A stretch of DNA of 64,000 nt, from NCBI GenBank assembly GCA_023423535.1, contig JAFAFL010000080.1, positions 1 to 64,000 on the forward strand, in the 5' to 3' direction. Shown in pieces: positions 8,901 through 16,615 of the stretch; within the stretch, counting starts at the first letter, position 1, and the number at the start of each line of letters is the position of its first letter. The position numbers were made by a program, and so were the translations under genes. The stretch is from Pseudomonadota bacterium (GTDB lineage Bacteria > Myxococcota > Myxococcia > Myxococcales > Myxococcaceae). The notes under the pieces are model-generated. The model saw only the letters and a list, made by a program, of their open reading frames with translations, searched no databases and was not told where the DNA came from.

Positions 8901-9404
8901 GAGGTCCGCGCCCTTGTCGAGCTCGAAGACGAAGAACGCGTCGAGGCGCGGAAGCTGCGCGGTGCGGTCCACGCGGCCGTGGCGCTTCGCGTAGGTCTCG
9001 CGCAGGGCCTCGAGCTTCTCCGGCGAGGCGCTGCCCAGCGGGAGCACCGGCTCCACGCTCTTCACGCCGAGCTCGCGGTAGAGCCGCTCGAGGCTGGCGG
9101 ACCAGCGCCACTTGTCCGAGGGCAGCCCGCGCGAAGCGTCCTCGTTGATGCGGTCGGTGAGCTCCGGCGTGAGCTGGACGATCACGCGGCCGGGCACGTG
9201 GTTGAGCTTCGGCGCGAAGGGGTCGTGCTCGATGACGACCTCTTCGTCCTCTTCCGGTGCGGCGGCGGGCGCGGTGGCGATTGAGCCGGCGGCGCCCAGC
9301 GCCTCGGCGTTGCTGGAAGTTGCGGGATCCGAATCGCCACCGCCTTCACTGCAGGCGGTGGTGAGCAGGGCTGCTGCGACGAGACTCCATCCGATTAAAC
9401 GCAT
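5913..9404 (-). CDS. subtilisin-like serine protease lipoprotein with FG-GAP/VCBS repeats
   Basis: This 1163-residue secreted S8 peptidase has a lipoprotein signal ending LLTTAC (Cys at about 18), followed by an acidic Ser-rich linker and a propeptide-like region. The catalytic domain shows the triad Asp (AVVDTGVHLGHPDL, about 229), His (DNGHGTHVAGV, about 264) and Ser (GTSMAAPHVAGLA, about 438). The C-terminal half holds calcium-binding FG-GAP/VCBS blades, for example ADLDRDGMPEIVVG, ADLNADGRAELVLS, ADVDGDGRPDVILP and GDVNMDGKLDLVMV, which probably form a beta-propeller. GGAGG lies about 13 bases before the ATG. It is convergent with the chemoreceptor fusion, with 12 bases between the stops. 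A surface protease for predation or nutrient acquisition is an inference from the family and host. Confidence 0.93.
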   Translation of the reverse strand: MRLIGWSLVAAALLTTACSEGGGDSDPATSSNAEALGAAGSIATAPAAAPEEDEEVVIEHDPFAPKLNHVPGRVIVQLTPELTDRINEDASRGLPSDKWRWSASLERLYRELGVKSVEPVLPLGSASPEKLEALRETYAKRHGRVDRTAQLPRLDAFFVFELDKGADLDSASSVLAGDPDVLSTEFDVTVQIAADTYANTTQQWGLFQINAPAAWNISTGAGINVAVVDTGVHLGHPDLQGKLLPGATFVPNTSTAQDDNGHGTHVAGVIAAVTNNNLGIAAVAPNAMIIPVKALNAGGSGQNTWLQNAYFWAMSTGQTDIINNSWGGSGTSPMMDQHIRTAHQLGILTVNAAGNASTTTYGFFPSNVEYGLSVAATDINNAHAAYSNTGVKLDVAAPGGSQSGTVTTGVLSTVHGNFNGNGLLIESGARYAPLAGTSMAAPHVAGLAALVMSARPTWSVEQVRQAIRKGAVDVGAPGFDVTSGYGRINATNTLAVAHPPTAQLINPRNATVVMGSVPVTGFALPTPANTASWTLRAGAGTAPTSWTTIASSSSANTSDATLANFNTLNVADGDVTLQLVTTNNAGGMTAEDRNLVHVDNVAISFPAEGDHLTQGTINVFGRVRGNLGFQSRTLAWAPGFNATSGFTTFHTSTAQANANTLLGTWSLASVPEGEITLRLTAQFSNHVSTHQVNVIVDKRVLPGFPTILLDSFGGFKSPKIADLDRDGMPEIVVGNAVYNFNGTLKQGWTPNPRLGRTVPAIVNVDSQNDLEVINATFDAYYHDPALPNGGATVVTATKSNGTVLWAFPVTHTVGTFHNGTPSSVSVSNVIGDSRAEVVFTHFFAYNNNPWQTAVFVLDAQTGTQLSRFNVPGVSYSSVALADLNADGRAELVLSTRDQSGVSRVHAYNGAGVPLAGFPQVASTSAGGGIAPVLADVDGNCRHEILVGSSLFRHTGAAMTGWPVANISRANGAFGNLDSDGALEVVLGAGNSVTSWVMETNATLKSLTMSSHENLHLIWALNDTTVPGHPLIADVDGDGRPDVILPSEKGSTNPLRSLPLYAYDSLNGAVKTQTRRVRTTLPNATYSQPIYSTAAVGDVNMDGKLDLVMVARGQLWAWDMGVSFSASTTPWPMYQRDLLNTGAVPLGWQCPIVAEPWPGHPVSK

Positions 9405-9627
9405 ACTGGGGGTTTCCTCCGAGTGAGGGGTGGACCGCCTGAAGCCGCACCCCCCGTACGACTGTCGGCGGCGGTCTCATCCTTTCGGCGCATTGCTTTT
9501 GCGACGCAACGATGGCGGGCATTCCCTTTCGTGCAGCGTGGAGCACGCGCGCACCACCGGTAAGGCCCCTGACAGAAACGTGAATTCAGACGCGGCGAGA
9601 ATCCTCCACACACCCTGGAGGCACCCC

Positions 9628-10296
9628 ATGCTGCGCTGGCCCCGCTGGCTCTCGTTCCGTCGCGCGCAACCGCCCCAGTCGCAGACGCCTTCGACGACCA
9701 CGACGCCGACGCCGACGCCCGCGAAGCCCACCGGGTCCGGGTCGAACAGTTCGCCCTCTCCCTCTCGCGACACCTTCGAGCCGGGCGCGCCGGTCCGGGT
9801 GAACTTCAACCGGCTGCAGGGCTTCACGCCGGCGGAGCGGGAGAAGCTGCAGCGCGCGGCGGAGCTGGTGGAGCGGGTGGTGAACAGCCCCGAGTTCCGC
9901 CAGGCAGTGCTCGACAAGACGCACGGCGGCGAGCGCCGCTTCGCCAACGCGGGCGGGATGAGCAACGAGGAGATCTACGCGGCGATCCTCGCGGCAAAGG
10001 AGAACCACACGAGCGCGGCGGACGGCGAGATCGACCTCGACCTCACGCTGCGGAACTTCTCCTTCTTCCAGCGCAACGTCGTTGGCTACACCTACGAAAG
10101 CACGCCGGAGATCACGATGAACCGGCGCTTCTTCTCCCAGTACACGCCCGCGGAGATCGCCGGAAACATGGTCCACGAGTGGCTGCACAAGCTCGGCTTC
10201 GACCACGACTTCCGCAGCACTTCGCAGCGCCCGCACTCGGTGCCCTACGCGGTGGGCGAGATCGTCGAGCGGCTCGCGGCGCAGCAGGCGGCCTGA
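9628..10296 (+). CDS. small protein with metzincin-like zinc motif HExxHxxGxxH
   Basis: This 222-residue protein starts at ATG 9628 with GGAGG 5 bases upstream (an in-frame extension to 9430 has no ribosome site). The N-terminus is basic, then comes a Thr/Pro/Ser-rich linker (TPTPTPAKPTGSG). The C-terminal domain holds MVHEWLHKLGFDHDF at about residues 180-194, an exact HExxHxxGxxH zinc-binding pattern. I see no clear signal peptide and no Met-turn after the motif, only VPYAVGEIVE. A zinc-dependent peptidase is likely, but the family is not identified. A strong bidirectional hairpin at 10322-10357 follows. Confidence 0.65.
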   Translation: MLRWPRWLSFRRAQPPQSQTPSTTTTPTPTPAKPTGSGSNSSPSPSRDTFEPGAPVRVNFNRLQGFTPAEREKLQRAAELVERVVNSPEFRQAVLDKTHGGERRFANAGGMSNEEIYAAILAAKENHTSAADGEIDLDLTLRNFSFFQRNVVGYTYESTPEITMNRRFFSQYTPAEIAGNMVHEWLHKLGFDHDFRSTSQRPHSVPYAVGEIVERLAAQQAA

Positions 10297-10321
10297 GCCA
10301 CACGTCCCTCTCCGAAAATGA

Positions 10322-10357
10322 AGAGGCCGGCGCCCCCTCGCGGGAGTGCCGGCCTCT
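10322..10357. terminator. bidirectional hairpin terminator
   Basis: A perfect 10-bp stem, AGAGGCCGGC (10322-10331) pairing with GCCGGCCTCT (10348-10357), encloses a 16-base loop. It is followed by CGTTT on the plus strand and by CATTTTC on the minus strand. It lies between the convergent metzincin-like gene and the LruC gene, so it can end both transcripts. Confidence 0.75.
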
Positions 10358-10389
10358 CGTTTCAACAACTCCTCTGCGCTCCGCTCAGC

Positions 10390-12351
10390 TCAGCGGAAGA
10401 TCGCGATCCGCCGGTTCACCAGCGACTGGCCACCGCAGCTGATCCGGTACTCGTCCGCGCCGAGGTTTCCGCCCGCGATGATGCCCACGCCCCCGTAGCC
10501 GGTGCCGAAGGTGATCCCGCCGTAGGGCGAAGCGATCTGTCCGCAGGCATCGCGCCCGTCGGTGGTGGTGAAGAAGGTGGACTGGCCCCAGTAGGTCCGG
10601 CGGTGCCAGGTGACGCCCGCGGTGAACGGCCCGAGGTAGTTCCAGTTCGGCCACGCGCTCCACGAGGTCATGCCCACCGCCTCCACGTCCTCCTCGAGGA
10701 TCCCGTTCGTCTGCGACACGCGGATGCGCAGGCGCGACGACCCGAGGCAGCCGTTGAGGAAGTTGTGCGCCACGTCGTTGCCCGCCGTGTTCACGAAGCC
10801 GACGCACTGGGTCCAACCGGCCGGCGGCGCGGGGTCCACGTACGCGCTCGACGGGATGAGCAGCGTGCCGCTCGTATTCGTGTCCGTCGGCGCGGCGGGC
10901 ACGCAGGTGTTGCCGTCACGCACGTAGCCACCGTTGCAGGTCGAGACGAGGCAGCCGCCCCACGCGGAGCCGAGATTGTCGCAGGTCTGCGTCCCGCTCC
11001 CGTTGGTCACGCTGCAGGTGCGCGTCGTGTTCGGCGAGCAGGCCTGCGCCACGCACGCGTTGCCGCTGAGGTAGTGCCCCGCGTTGCAGTGGGTGGCGGT
11101 GCAGGTGCCGAAGCCCGTGCCCGAGCCGTTGCACATCTGGGTGCCGGTGCCGTTCGTCACGCTGCACGATGAGGCCTGGTTCGGCTGGCACACCCACTGC
11201 GGCGCGGTGCAACCCGTCGGCTGCGAGTACACGCCCTGGCAGCTCCAGCGCCACAGCCCGCCGCTCGAGGCGACGCTGCTCGCGGTGCCGGACGCGCAGA
11301 GCTGCGCAGCCGGAGCGGAGACGCTGCCCGAGCCGGTGGCGCCTCCGCACACACCGGGGTTCGGCGCGAAGCACGCGGTGGAGGGCGCGGCCTGCGCGGT
11401 GAGCGAGCGCGGCGGGGTGAGGCCGAACGCGCTGCCCGGCGTGCCGTGCCGGTAGAAGTCCTGCGACTGCGCGCCCGCCGAGGCGCCGAAAGCAACGATG
11501 CCCGGATAGAGCCCGTCCACCGGGTGCTCCTCGCGCGCCCAGTTGGAGAGCTCGGGGAGCTCGAGCGCGTAGGGGATGCCGCCGGTGGTGACGAACGCGC
11601 GCGTGGACGAGGTGCCGTCCACGCCGGTGTTGTAGAGCGCCGCGTTCATCGCCGCGGTGCCGCGGTAGCGCGGGCGGTGGACCTCGGTGCCGCGGTAGCG
11701 GTCGAAGAGGAAGAGGTCGAACGGCGCGTCCGCCGCGGAGAGCTGCGTGCCCGGCTGCAGCCCCAGCTCGACGACGATGTCCACGTAGGGCCGCTGCGGC
11801 AGCGACGGGTCGGTGTTCACGAACTCGCGGGTCGCGGCCACGCCGAAGAGCGCGTGCAGGCTCTCGGAGAGGAGGACGATCGCCTCGGGCGAGGACTCGT
11901 CGAGCTTCACCGCGCCGCCGGGGTTGTTCATCCCGCCCACCTGCGCCTCGAGCACGGTCACGCTCTCGCGCGGCGTGTTCGGCAGCCGCAGCGCGAGCCC
12001 GTTGATGGCCTGCGCGCCCACCGCCATCACCGAGAGCTCCATGCGCAGTCCGGTGAGCCTCCCCGAGCTGTCGTAGCGGAGCACCTGGTTGTAGCCGAGG
12101 ACCGCGTCGTTGAAGTCGAAGTCGCCGCGGTTCGGCCACTGGTCCTCGAACAGCATCATCCCCCAGGTGCGGTCCGCGGGGACGTACACGCGCGCGGAGA
12201 CGTCCGCGTTGCAGGGCTCGGCGTCGACAGCGTCGTTCACGCCGTCGCCGTCCGAGTCCACCGTGGGTACGCCCTGCGCGAGGGCGAACGCGGGGAGCAG
12301 CAGCGCGGAGAGCAGCGCCCCGAGCAGGCGCGAACGGAAGTGCGTGCGCAT
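10390..12351 (-). CDS. LruC-domain secreted protein
   Basis: This 653-residue exported protein has a signal peptide (LLGALLSALLLPAFALAQG) followed by a calcium-type repeat, DSDGDGVNDAVDAEP. The LruC-like domain follows, with the tell-tale FEDQWPNRGDFDFNDAVLGYN near residue 65. A middle section is Cys-rich with near-identical repeats (SSCSVTNGTGTQMCNGSG and TRTCSVTNGSGTQTCDNLG). The last 150 residues end in WNYLGPFTAGVTWHRRTYWG and GGQSLVNRRIAIFR. The function is unknown; LruC-type proteins are surface or secreted. The ATG at 12351 overlaps the TGA of the upstream lipoprotein by one base (TGATG), so the two are probably translated together. Much longer in-frame upstream extensions cover the lipoprotein gene and were rejected. 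Confidence 0.82.
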   Translation of the reverse strand: MRTHFRSRLLGALLSALLLPAFALAQGVPTVDSDGDGVNDAVDAEPCNADVSARVYVPADRTWGMMLFEDQWPNRGDFDFNDAVLGYNQVLRYDSSGRLTGLRMELSVMAVGAQAINGLALRLPNTPRESVTVLEAQVGGMNNPGGAVKLDESSPEAIVLLSESLHALFGVAATREFVNTDPSLPQRPYVDIVVELGLQPGTQLSAADAPFDLFLFDRYRGTEVHRPRYRGTAAMNAALYNTGVDGTSSTRAFVTTGGIPYALELPELSNWAREEHPVDGLYPGIVAFGASAGAQSQDFYRHGTPGSAFGLTPPRSLTAQAAPSTACFAPNPGVCGGATGSGSVSAPAAQLCASGTASSVASSGGLWRWSCQGVYSQPTGCTAPQWVCQPNQASSCSVTNGTGTQMCNGSGTGFGTCTATHCNAGHYLSGNACVAQACSPNTTRTCSVTNGSGTQTCDNLGSAWGGCLVSTCNGGYVRDGNTCVPAAPTDTNTSGTLLIPSSAYVDPAPPAGWTQCVGFVNTAGNDVAHNFLNGCLGSSRLRIRVSQTNGILEEDVEAVGMTSWSAWPNWNYLGPFTAGVTWHRRTYWGQSTFFTTTDGRDACGQIASPYGGITFGTGYGGVGIIAGGNLGADEYRISCGGQSLVNRRIAIFR

Positions 12352-12752
12352 CAGAGCGTCCCCACCGCGCGGCCCTGCGCGTCCACGGTGAGCTCGCGCT
12401 CGACCGCTTCGTTCCCGGTGCCGACGCGCAGCTTCACCCGGTCCCCCTTGCCGACCGGCACGCGCAGGTCGAGCGCCGCTCCGCTCCGGAACGCGCCGTC
12501 CATCAGCCGCCGGCCGTCCCTGTCGAAGACCTCGACCGCCTGCGGGGCCGCGCCCTCCGCCGCGGTGAGCTCGAGCCGCACCGGCTGGGTGGTGGAGAAG
12601 TCGAAGTTCGGGTCGGTGACGACCACGTCCGCGAGCCGGGTGGGCGCGGCCGCAGGGGGCGTGACCGCGGGCTCGGTGCAACCGGACAGGAGGGCAATTG
12701 TCAGCGAGACGCCAGCGGCGCCACGGGTGACGGATTTCAGACACTGCAACAT
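12351..12752 (-). CDS. small lipoprotein, partner of the LruC protein
   Basis: This 133-residue lipoprotein has a signal ending ALLSGC (Cys at about 24) and a short Pro/Ala linker. One beta-rich domain follows, beginning DPNFDFSTTQPVRLELTA. The FDFSTT-type strand resembles the N-terminal domain that in other bacteria is fused in front of LruC domains, so here the two parts may be encoded separately. ATG at 12752 has GGAT upstream. It is the first gene of a two-gene operon with the LruC gene. No enzymatic motif is visible. Confidence 0.7.
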   Translation of the reverse strand: MLQCLKSVTRGAAGVSLTIALLSGCTEPAVTPPAAAPTRLADVVVTDPNFDFSTTQPVRLELTAAEGAAPQAVEVFDRDGRRLMDGAFRSGAALDLRVPVGKGDRVKLRVGTGNEAVERELTVDAQGRAVGTL

Positions 12753-12936
12753 CGGTGGATCCTTCGGGAAAGGAGCGGCGGGGTGGGGAGTGGGAGCACC
12801 GACACTTACCAACCCCGCGCCTTCCGCTTCAAGACGGAGACGCACTGCTGCTGTAAACGTGCCGCATCAGTAGAACGAATCGCGGCGTTGCCAACGTCCC
12901 GGGATCGCGCGATCTCTGGGCCGGGGGGTTCGAGCC

Positions 12937-13263
12937 GTGGCCAACAAGCGTGTGATGCCTCGACAGCGCCGTCGTTTCCGCGTCGAGCTGCAGGGCAGCC
13001 CGCTCTTCACCGTGGACGTGTCGCCGGGCGGGTTCTGCGCCGAGTCGATGCGGGTGCTGCCACCGGGCAGCCAGGTGACCGGGCGCATCCGGATCAACGA
13101 GCTGGAGCTGGCGTTCACCGGGGTCGTCGCCTGGGCAAAGGCCAGCGAGCCGCGGCTGCAGCTGCGCGGACGCATGGGCGTGCGCATCACCAGCGTGCCG
13201 CCGGAGTTCTACCGGCTGTTCGCCGACGGCGGGCCGCTCGTCACAGGCGGCCCGGCACGCTGA
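12937..13263 (+). CDS. PilZ-domain protein
   Basis: This 108-residue single-domain protein carries both cyclic-di-GMP binding motifs of PilZ: the Arg-rich RQRRRFR at about 8-14 and DVSPGG (DxSxxG) at about 27-32. The following beta-barrel strands include VTGRIRINELELAFTGVVAWAK. I took GTG at 12937 with GGGG upstream; ATG at 12955 would remove part of the N-terminal tail but keep the motif. The 3' end overlaps the convergent dGTPase gene by 23 bases. As a stand-alone PilZ protein it is probably an effector whose partner is not encoded next to it. Confidence 0.85.
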   Translation: MANKRVMPRQRRRFRVELQGSPLFTVDVSPGGFCAESMRVLPPGSQVTGRIRINELELAFTGVVAWAKASEPRLQLRGRMGVRITSVPPEFYRLFADGGPLVTGGPAR

Positions 13264-14638
13264 TGCCGCGGACGCGCCGGTAGAGCGCCAGCGCGTAGCG
13301 GTCGGTCATGCCGCTCACGTAGTCCGTCACCCGCAGGAGCCGGCCGTAGCGGGTGGGTTCGGGAGACTCGCTCTCCTCTTCGCTCTGGTTGCGCAACAGC
13401 TCGAGCACCTTCTTCTGACGCGTGCTCGGCTTGCCCTCCGCGCTGACCACCGCGTCCACGAAGTCCTCCAGCAGGCCGCCGATGGCCTCGTAGCCGGCGA
13501 GCTCGATCTCCAGCACCGGCGCCGACTGGTAGCACTTCTCCCGCGCGAACCCGTTCAGCGCCGCCAGCTCGCCGCCGGAGGGGATGACGTCCTTCAGCGT
13601 GCGCGCCTCGCGGCCTTCGCGCAGCGCGCTCTCGCTCGCGAGGAACGCCTCCACGCACTCGTTGACGAGCTGGTTGATCGCCACCGCGCGCAAGAGGCCC
13701 ACCCGATCCCGCGGCGAGCGCACGGTGGCCGTCTCCCGGTGATGGGGATCGCGCCGGACGATGGGGAGCAGCCGCTCCTCCGCCTCCGCCGCGGTGACGA
13801 GGTTCAGCCGCACGCCGTCCTCGATGTCGAGGATCGAGTAGCAGATGTCGTCCGCCGCCTCGACGAGGTAGGCCAGCGGGTGACGCGCGTGCGCCTCCAC
13901 CGCCTCCGCGCCCGGGACCTCGATGGGGAGCAGCCCCACGTCGTCGCACAGCGCCCGGAACGCGTCGCGCTCGGCGAGGTGCACGCCCTGCTTCTTCAGC
14001 TCCGGTCGCAGCGGCTTCGGCAGCTTCGCCATCGCCTCCTGCGCGGCGCGGTCGCCGGAGAGCCGCGGGTACTTCATGAAGGTCGCCAGCGTGGCGGCGG
14101 TGAGGCGCATGCCACCGGCGGCCTCGAGCTGCAGCCGCGCCAACGTGCGAAACCCCTGCGCGTTGCCCTCGAAGCGGGTCAGGTCGCTGCGCTCCGCTTC
14201 GGTGAGGGTCTGCAGCGCCTGCTGTCCCACGCTGTTCTGACGGAAGAATTCGCTGATCGCGTCCTCGCCCGCGTGACCGAAGGGCGGGTTGCCGATGTCG
14301 TGCGCGAGGCACGCCGCGCTGACGATGGCGCCGAAGTCCGCCGCGGTGACGTCGCGCAGGCCGTGACGTTCGATGAGCACCGCACCCGCCGCGTGCGCGA
14401 GGGACCGTCCGACGGAGGCGGCCTCGAGGCTGTGGGTGAGCCGCGAGTGCACCACGTCGTCCTCGGGCAGCGGGAAGACCTGGGTCTTGTCGTGCATCCG
14501 CCGCAGTGCGTGCGAGAAGATGAGGCGGTCCCAGTCGCGCTGGAACTGTGAGCGCGCCGCCTCGCCTTCGCGCTTCTTCACCCTTCCGCTCGCGTCCACG
14601 CGCGCCTGCGACAGGAGCCTCGGCCAGGTCATCGTCAT
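13241..14638 (-). CDS. dgt: deoxyguanosinetriphosphate triphosphohydrolase-like HD protein
   Basis: This 465-residue HD-superfamily enzyme probably converts dNTPs to deoxynucleosides and tripolyphosphate. Metal ligands are visible in HSRLTHSLEAASVGRSL (about 65-81) and CLAHDIGNPPFGHAGE (about 115-130), and a later conserved Tyr/Asp helix region contains YLVEAADDICYSILDIEDG. Length and motif order fit the dGTPase family with the divergent C-terminal part. It is transcribed alone, divergently from the hydroxylase operon. Its last 23 bases overlap the PilZ gene on the other strand. Confidence 0.93.
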   Translation of the reverse strand: MTMTWPRLLSQARVDASGRVKKREGEAARSQFQRDWDRLIFSHALRRMHDKTQVFPLPEDDVVHSRLTHSLEAASVGRSLAHAAGAVLIERHGLRDVTAADFGAIVSAACLAHDIGNPPFGHAGEDAISEFFRQNSVGQQALQTLTEAERSDLTRFEGNAQGFRTLARLQLEAAGGMRLTAATLATFMKYPRLSGDRAAQEAMAKLPKPLRPELKKQGVHLAERDAFRALCDDVGLLPIEVPGAEAVEAHARHPLAYLVEAADDICYSILDIEDGVRLNLVTAAEAEERLLPIVRRDPHHRETATVRSPRDRVGLLRAVAINQLVNECVEAFLASESALREGREARTLKDVIPSGGELAALNGFAREKCYQSAPVLEIELAGYEAIGGLLEDFVDAVVSAEGKPSTRQKKVLELLRNQSEEESESPEPTRYGRLLRVTDYVSGMTDRYALALYRRVRGISVPGRL

Positions 14639-14789
14639 GCGCGCGTTGTACCCGCGACCGATGCGTTCGGGGACGCGGTGAACAGACCGGCAGCGACCGG
14701 GCCTGCACCTTCCCTCGCGGCCGGTTTGTCGCGGTGGCGTCCGGACCCCATCTCGTCAGCGCTCTCCCACGCGCCGCGAGGTCCCCACG

Positions 14790-15827
14790 ATGTCCACCGA
14801 AGCGCTGAAGTCTCCCCTCCCCTCCTCACCGCAGTCGTCACCGGCGGGCCGCCACCAGAAGCGCTCCTTCCTCAAGCTGCCGGCGGAGGTGGACGTGCCG
14901 GCGCTGCTCGCGGACTACCGCGCCATTCCGGCGGACGCGTGGAAGGTCAGTCACTGGGAGATCCACTGCTCGTCCGCGATGGTGCTGCTGCGCGGGGGCA
15001 GCCGGGGCACCGAGGAAGACTTCACCACGCGCGAGGTCTCCGACACCCCGATCCTGCGCACCCTGCCCTACCTCTCGCGGCTGCTCGGGCCGGAGGGTCC
15101 GTTCGGGCAGGCGACCTACGCGTTCATCTTCCGCATGAAGCCGATGGGCGTGTCGCAGCCGCACGTGGACGACGACGTGGCGTGGCACGCGCCCTGGCGG
15201 ATCCACATCCCGCTCACCACCAACGACGACGCGCACCTGCTCTCGGAGGGCCGGTCGGTGCACTTCGAGGTGGGCGAGGTCTGGACCTTCGACAACCAGG
15301 TCATCCACGCAGTGACCAACGGCCCCACCGTGCGCGCTCACCTCATCTTCGACGTGCCGGAGAACCCGAAGCTCGACGCGCTCCTCGGGCACGCGCACTA
15401 CGTGCCGGGCCAGCCGGATCCGAAGCGGTGGGCCCGCGCGGCGCTGAAGCACCAGCCGATCGTCGCGCCGCTGCGCTCGGAGCCGCTCTCGGTGGGGGAA
15501 AAGCAGCGGCTCGGGCTCAACCCCGAGGGCTTCGCCTCCCGCGTGACCGACGTGCGCTGGATCGGCCGGCTCAGCGGGGGCTCCATCCGCCGGGGCGACA
15601 TCCTCCATTCGGTGAACGGGGTGGACGCCTGCGAGATGGCGCGCACCGCGACGGACTACCTCCAGCTCCGGCACCAGCCCGGCGAGACGGTGCGGCTCGG
15701 CGTGCTGCGCGGGAACGTGGGGAGCACGCACCGGGTGCGGCTCTTCCGCAACGTGCTGCCGCCCGGCGCGAGGCGCGCGATCTGGCAGTTGAAGCAGCTG
15801 CGGCACCTCGCGGGGATGGGGCGCTAG
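14790..15827 (+). CDS. aspartyl/asparaginyl beta-hydroxylase-like protein with C-terminal PDZ-like domain
   Basis: This 345-residue protein has an N-terminal cupin of the Asp_Arg_Hydrox type, an Fe(II)/2-oxoglutarate oxygenase fold. PHVDDDVAWHAPWRIHIPL (about 128-146) supplies the HxD pair, and VHFEVGEVWTFDNQVIHAVTN (about 162-182) supplies the distal His. Downstream Arg in VRAHLIFDV would hold 2-oxoglutarate. The C-terminal third is PDZ-like (LSGGSIRRGDILHSVNGVD, about 257-275). It opens a three-gene run: the methyltransferase ATG is 2 bases after this stop. The substrate is unknown; free amino acid, peptide or protein side chain are all possible. Confidence 0.8.
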   Translation: MSTEALKSPLPSSPQSSPAGRHQKRSFLKLPAEVDVPALLADYRAIPADAWKVSHWEIHCSSAMVLLRGGSRGTEEDFTTREVSDTPILRTLPYLSRLLGPEGPFGQATYAFIFRMKPMGVSQPHVDDDVAWHAPWRIHIPLTTNDDAHLLSEGRSVHFEVGEVWTFDNQVIHAVTNGPTVRAHLIFDVPENPKLDALLGHAHYVPGQPDPKRWARAALKHQPIVAPLRSEPLSVGEKQRLGLNPEGFASRVTDVRWIGRLSGGSIRRGDILHSVNGVDACEMARTATDYLQLRHQPGETVRLGVLRGNVGSTHRVRLFRNVLPPGARRAIWQLKQLRHLAGMGR

Positions 15828-15829
15828 CC

Positions 15830-16615
15830 ATGCTCGCCGAGCGCTATCTCAACGGCGAGTACCTCGCCCAGGTGCCGGACTGGCACGCCGCGGACGCGCC
15901 CTGGAAGGCGCAGAAGGTCCTCGAGCTGCTGCAGCGCAACGGCGTCGCGCCGCGCACGGTGTGCGACGTGGGCTGCGGCTCGGGGGAGATCCTCGTGCAG
16001 CTGCAGGGACGGCTGCCGAAGGGAGCGCGGCTCACCGGCTACGACATCTCCGGCCAGGCGCTCTCGCTGTGCCGGCCGAAAGAGAACGCGCACCTCTGCT
16101 TCCGGCAGGCGGACCTCACCCGCGAGCCGCCGCAGGTCTCCTTCGAGCTGCTGCTCTGCCTCGACGTGTTCGAGCACGTGCCGGACTACCTCGGCTTTCT
16201 CCACGCGCTGCGGCAGCGCGCGGACCTCTTCGCCTTCCACATCCCGCTCGACCTCAGCGTGCACACCGTCGCGCGCGCGTCGCGGCACCTCCTGCAGATG
16301 CGCGAGCGCTACGGCCACCTCCACTACTTCACCGCAGAGACCGCGCTGGCCACGCTGGCGCAGACGGGCTTCGAGGTCGTCGACAGCCTCTACACCTGGG
16401 ACCACGCGGGCGGGCTCTTCCCGCCGAGGGCGCCGGGGCTGCGCGGCGTGGTGCGCTATCCGCTGCGGTTCGGCGCGCACCTCGCCGAGCGGCTGGCGTT
16501 CCGGGTGGCACCGGACGTCACCGCGCGGTTCCGGCCGGCCTACAACCTCCTCGTGCTGGCGAGGCCCGCCGAAGACGGCCCCGACGAACGGGCGCGCGCG
16601 CGGGAGGCGGCATGA
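15830..16615 (+). CDS. class I SAM-dependent methyltransferase
   Basis: This 261-residue methyltransferase has motif I VCDVGCGSGEIL at about 44-55, an acidic residue after strand 2 in LTGYDISGQAL, and LLLCLDVFEHVPDYLGFLHAL at about 106-126 (motif IV and post-motif). The C-terminus is basic and hydrophobic. It starts 2 bases after the hydroxylase stop, and its TGA overlaps the next ATG by four bases (ATGA), so the three genes form one operon. Small-molecule or peptide methylation is likely. The substrate cannot be read from the sequence. Confidence 0.82.
   Translation: MLAERYLNGEYLAQVPDWHAADAPWKAQKVLELLQRNGVAPRTVCDVGCGSGEILVQLQGRLPKGARLTGYDISGQALSLCRPKENAHLCFRQADLTREPPQVSFELLLCLDVFEHVPDYLGFLHALRQRADLFAFHIPLDLSVHTVARASRHLLQMRERYGHLHYFTAETALATLAQTGFEVVDSLYTWDHAGGLFPPRAPGLRGVVRYPLRFGAHLAERLAFRVAPDVTARFRPAYNLLVLARPAEDGPDERARAREAA

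Noticed and set aside
5928..9284. Very long open frame opposite the subtilase gene
   Set aside because: Antisense shadow caused by GC-rich third positions; low-complexity Arg/Val/His/Ala composition and no domain.
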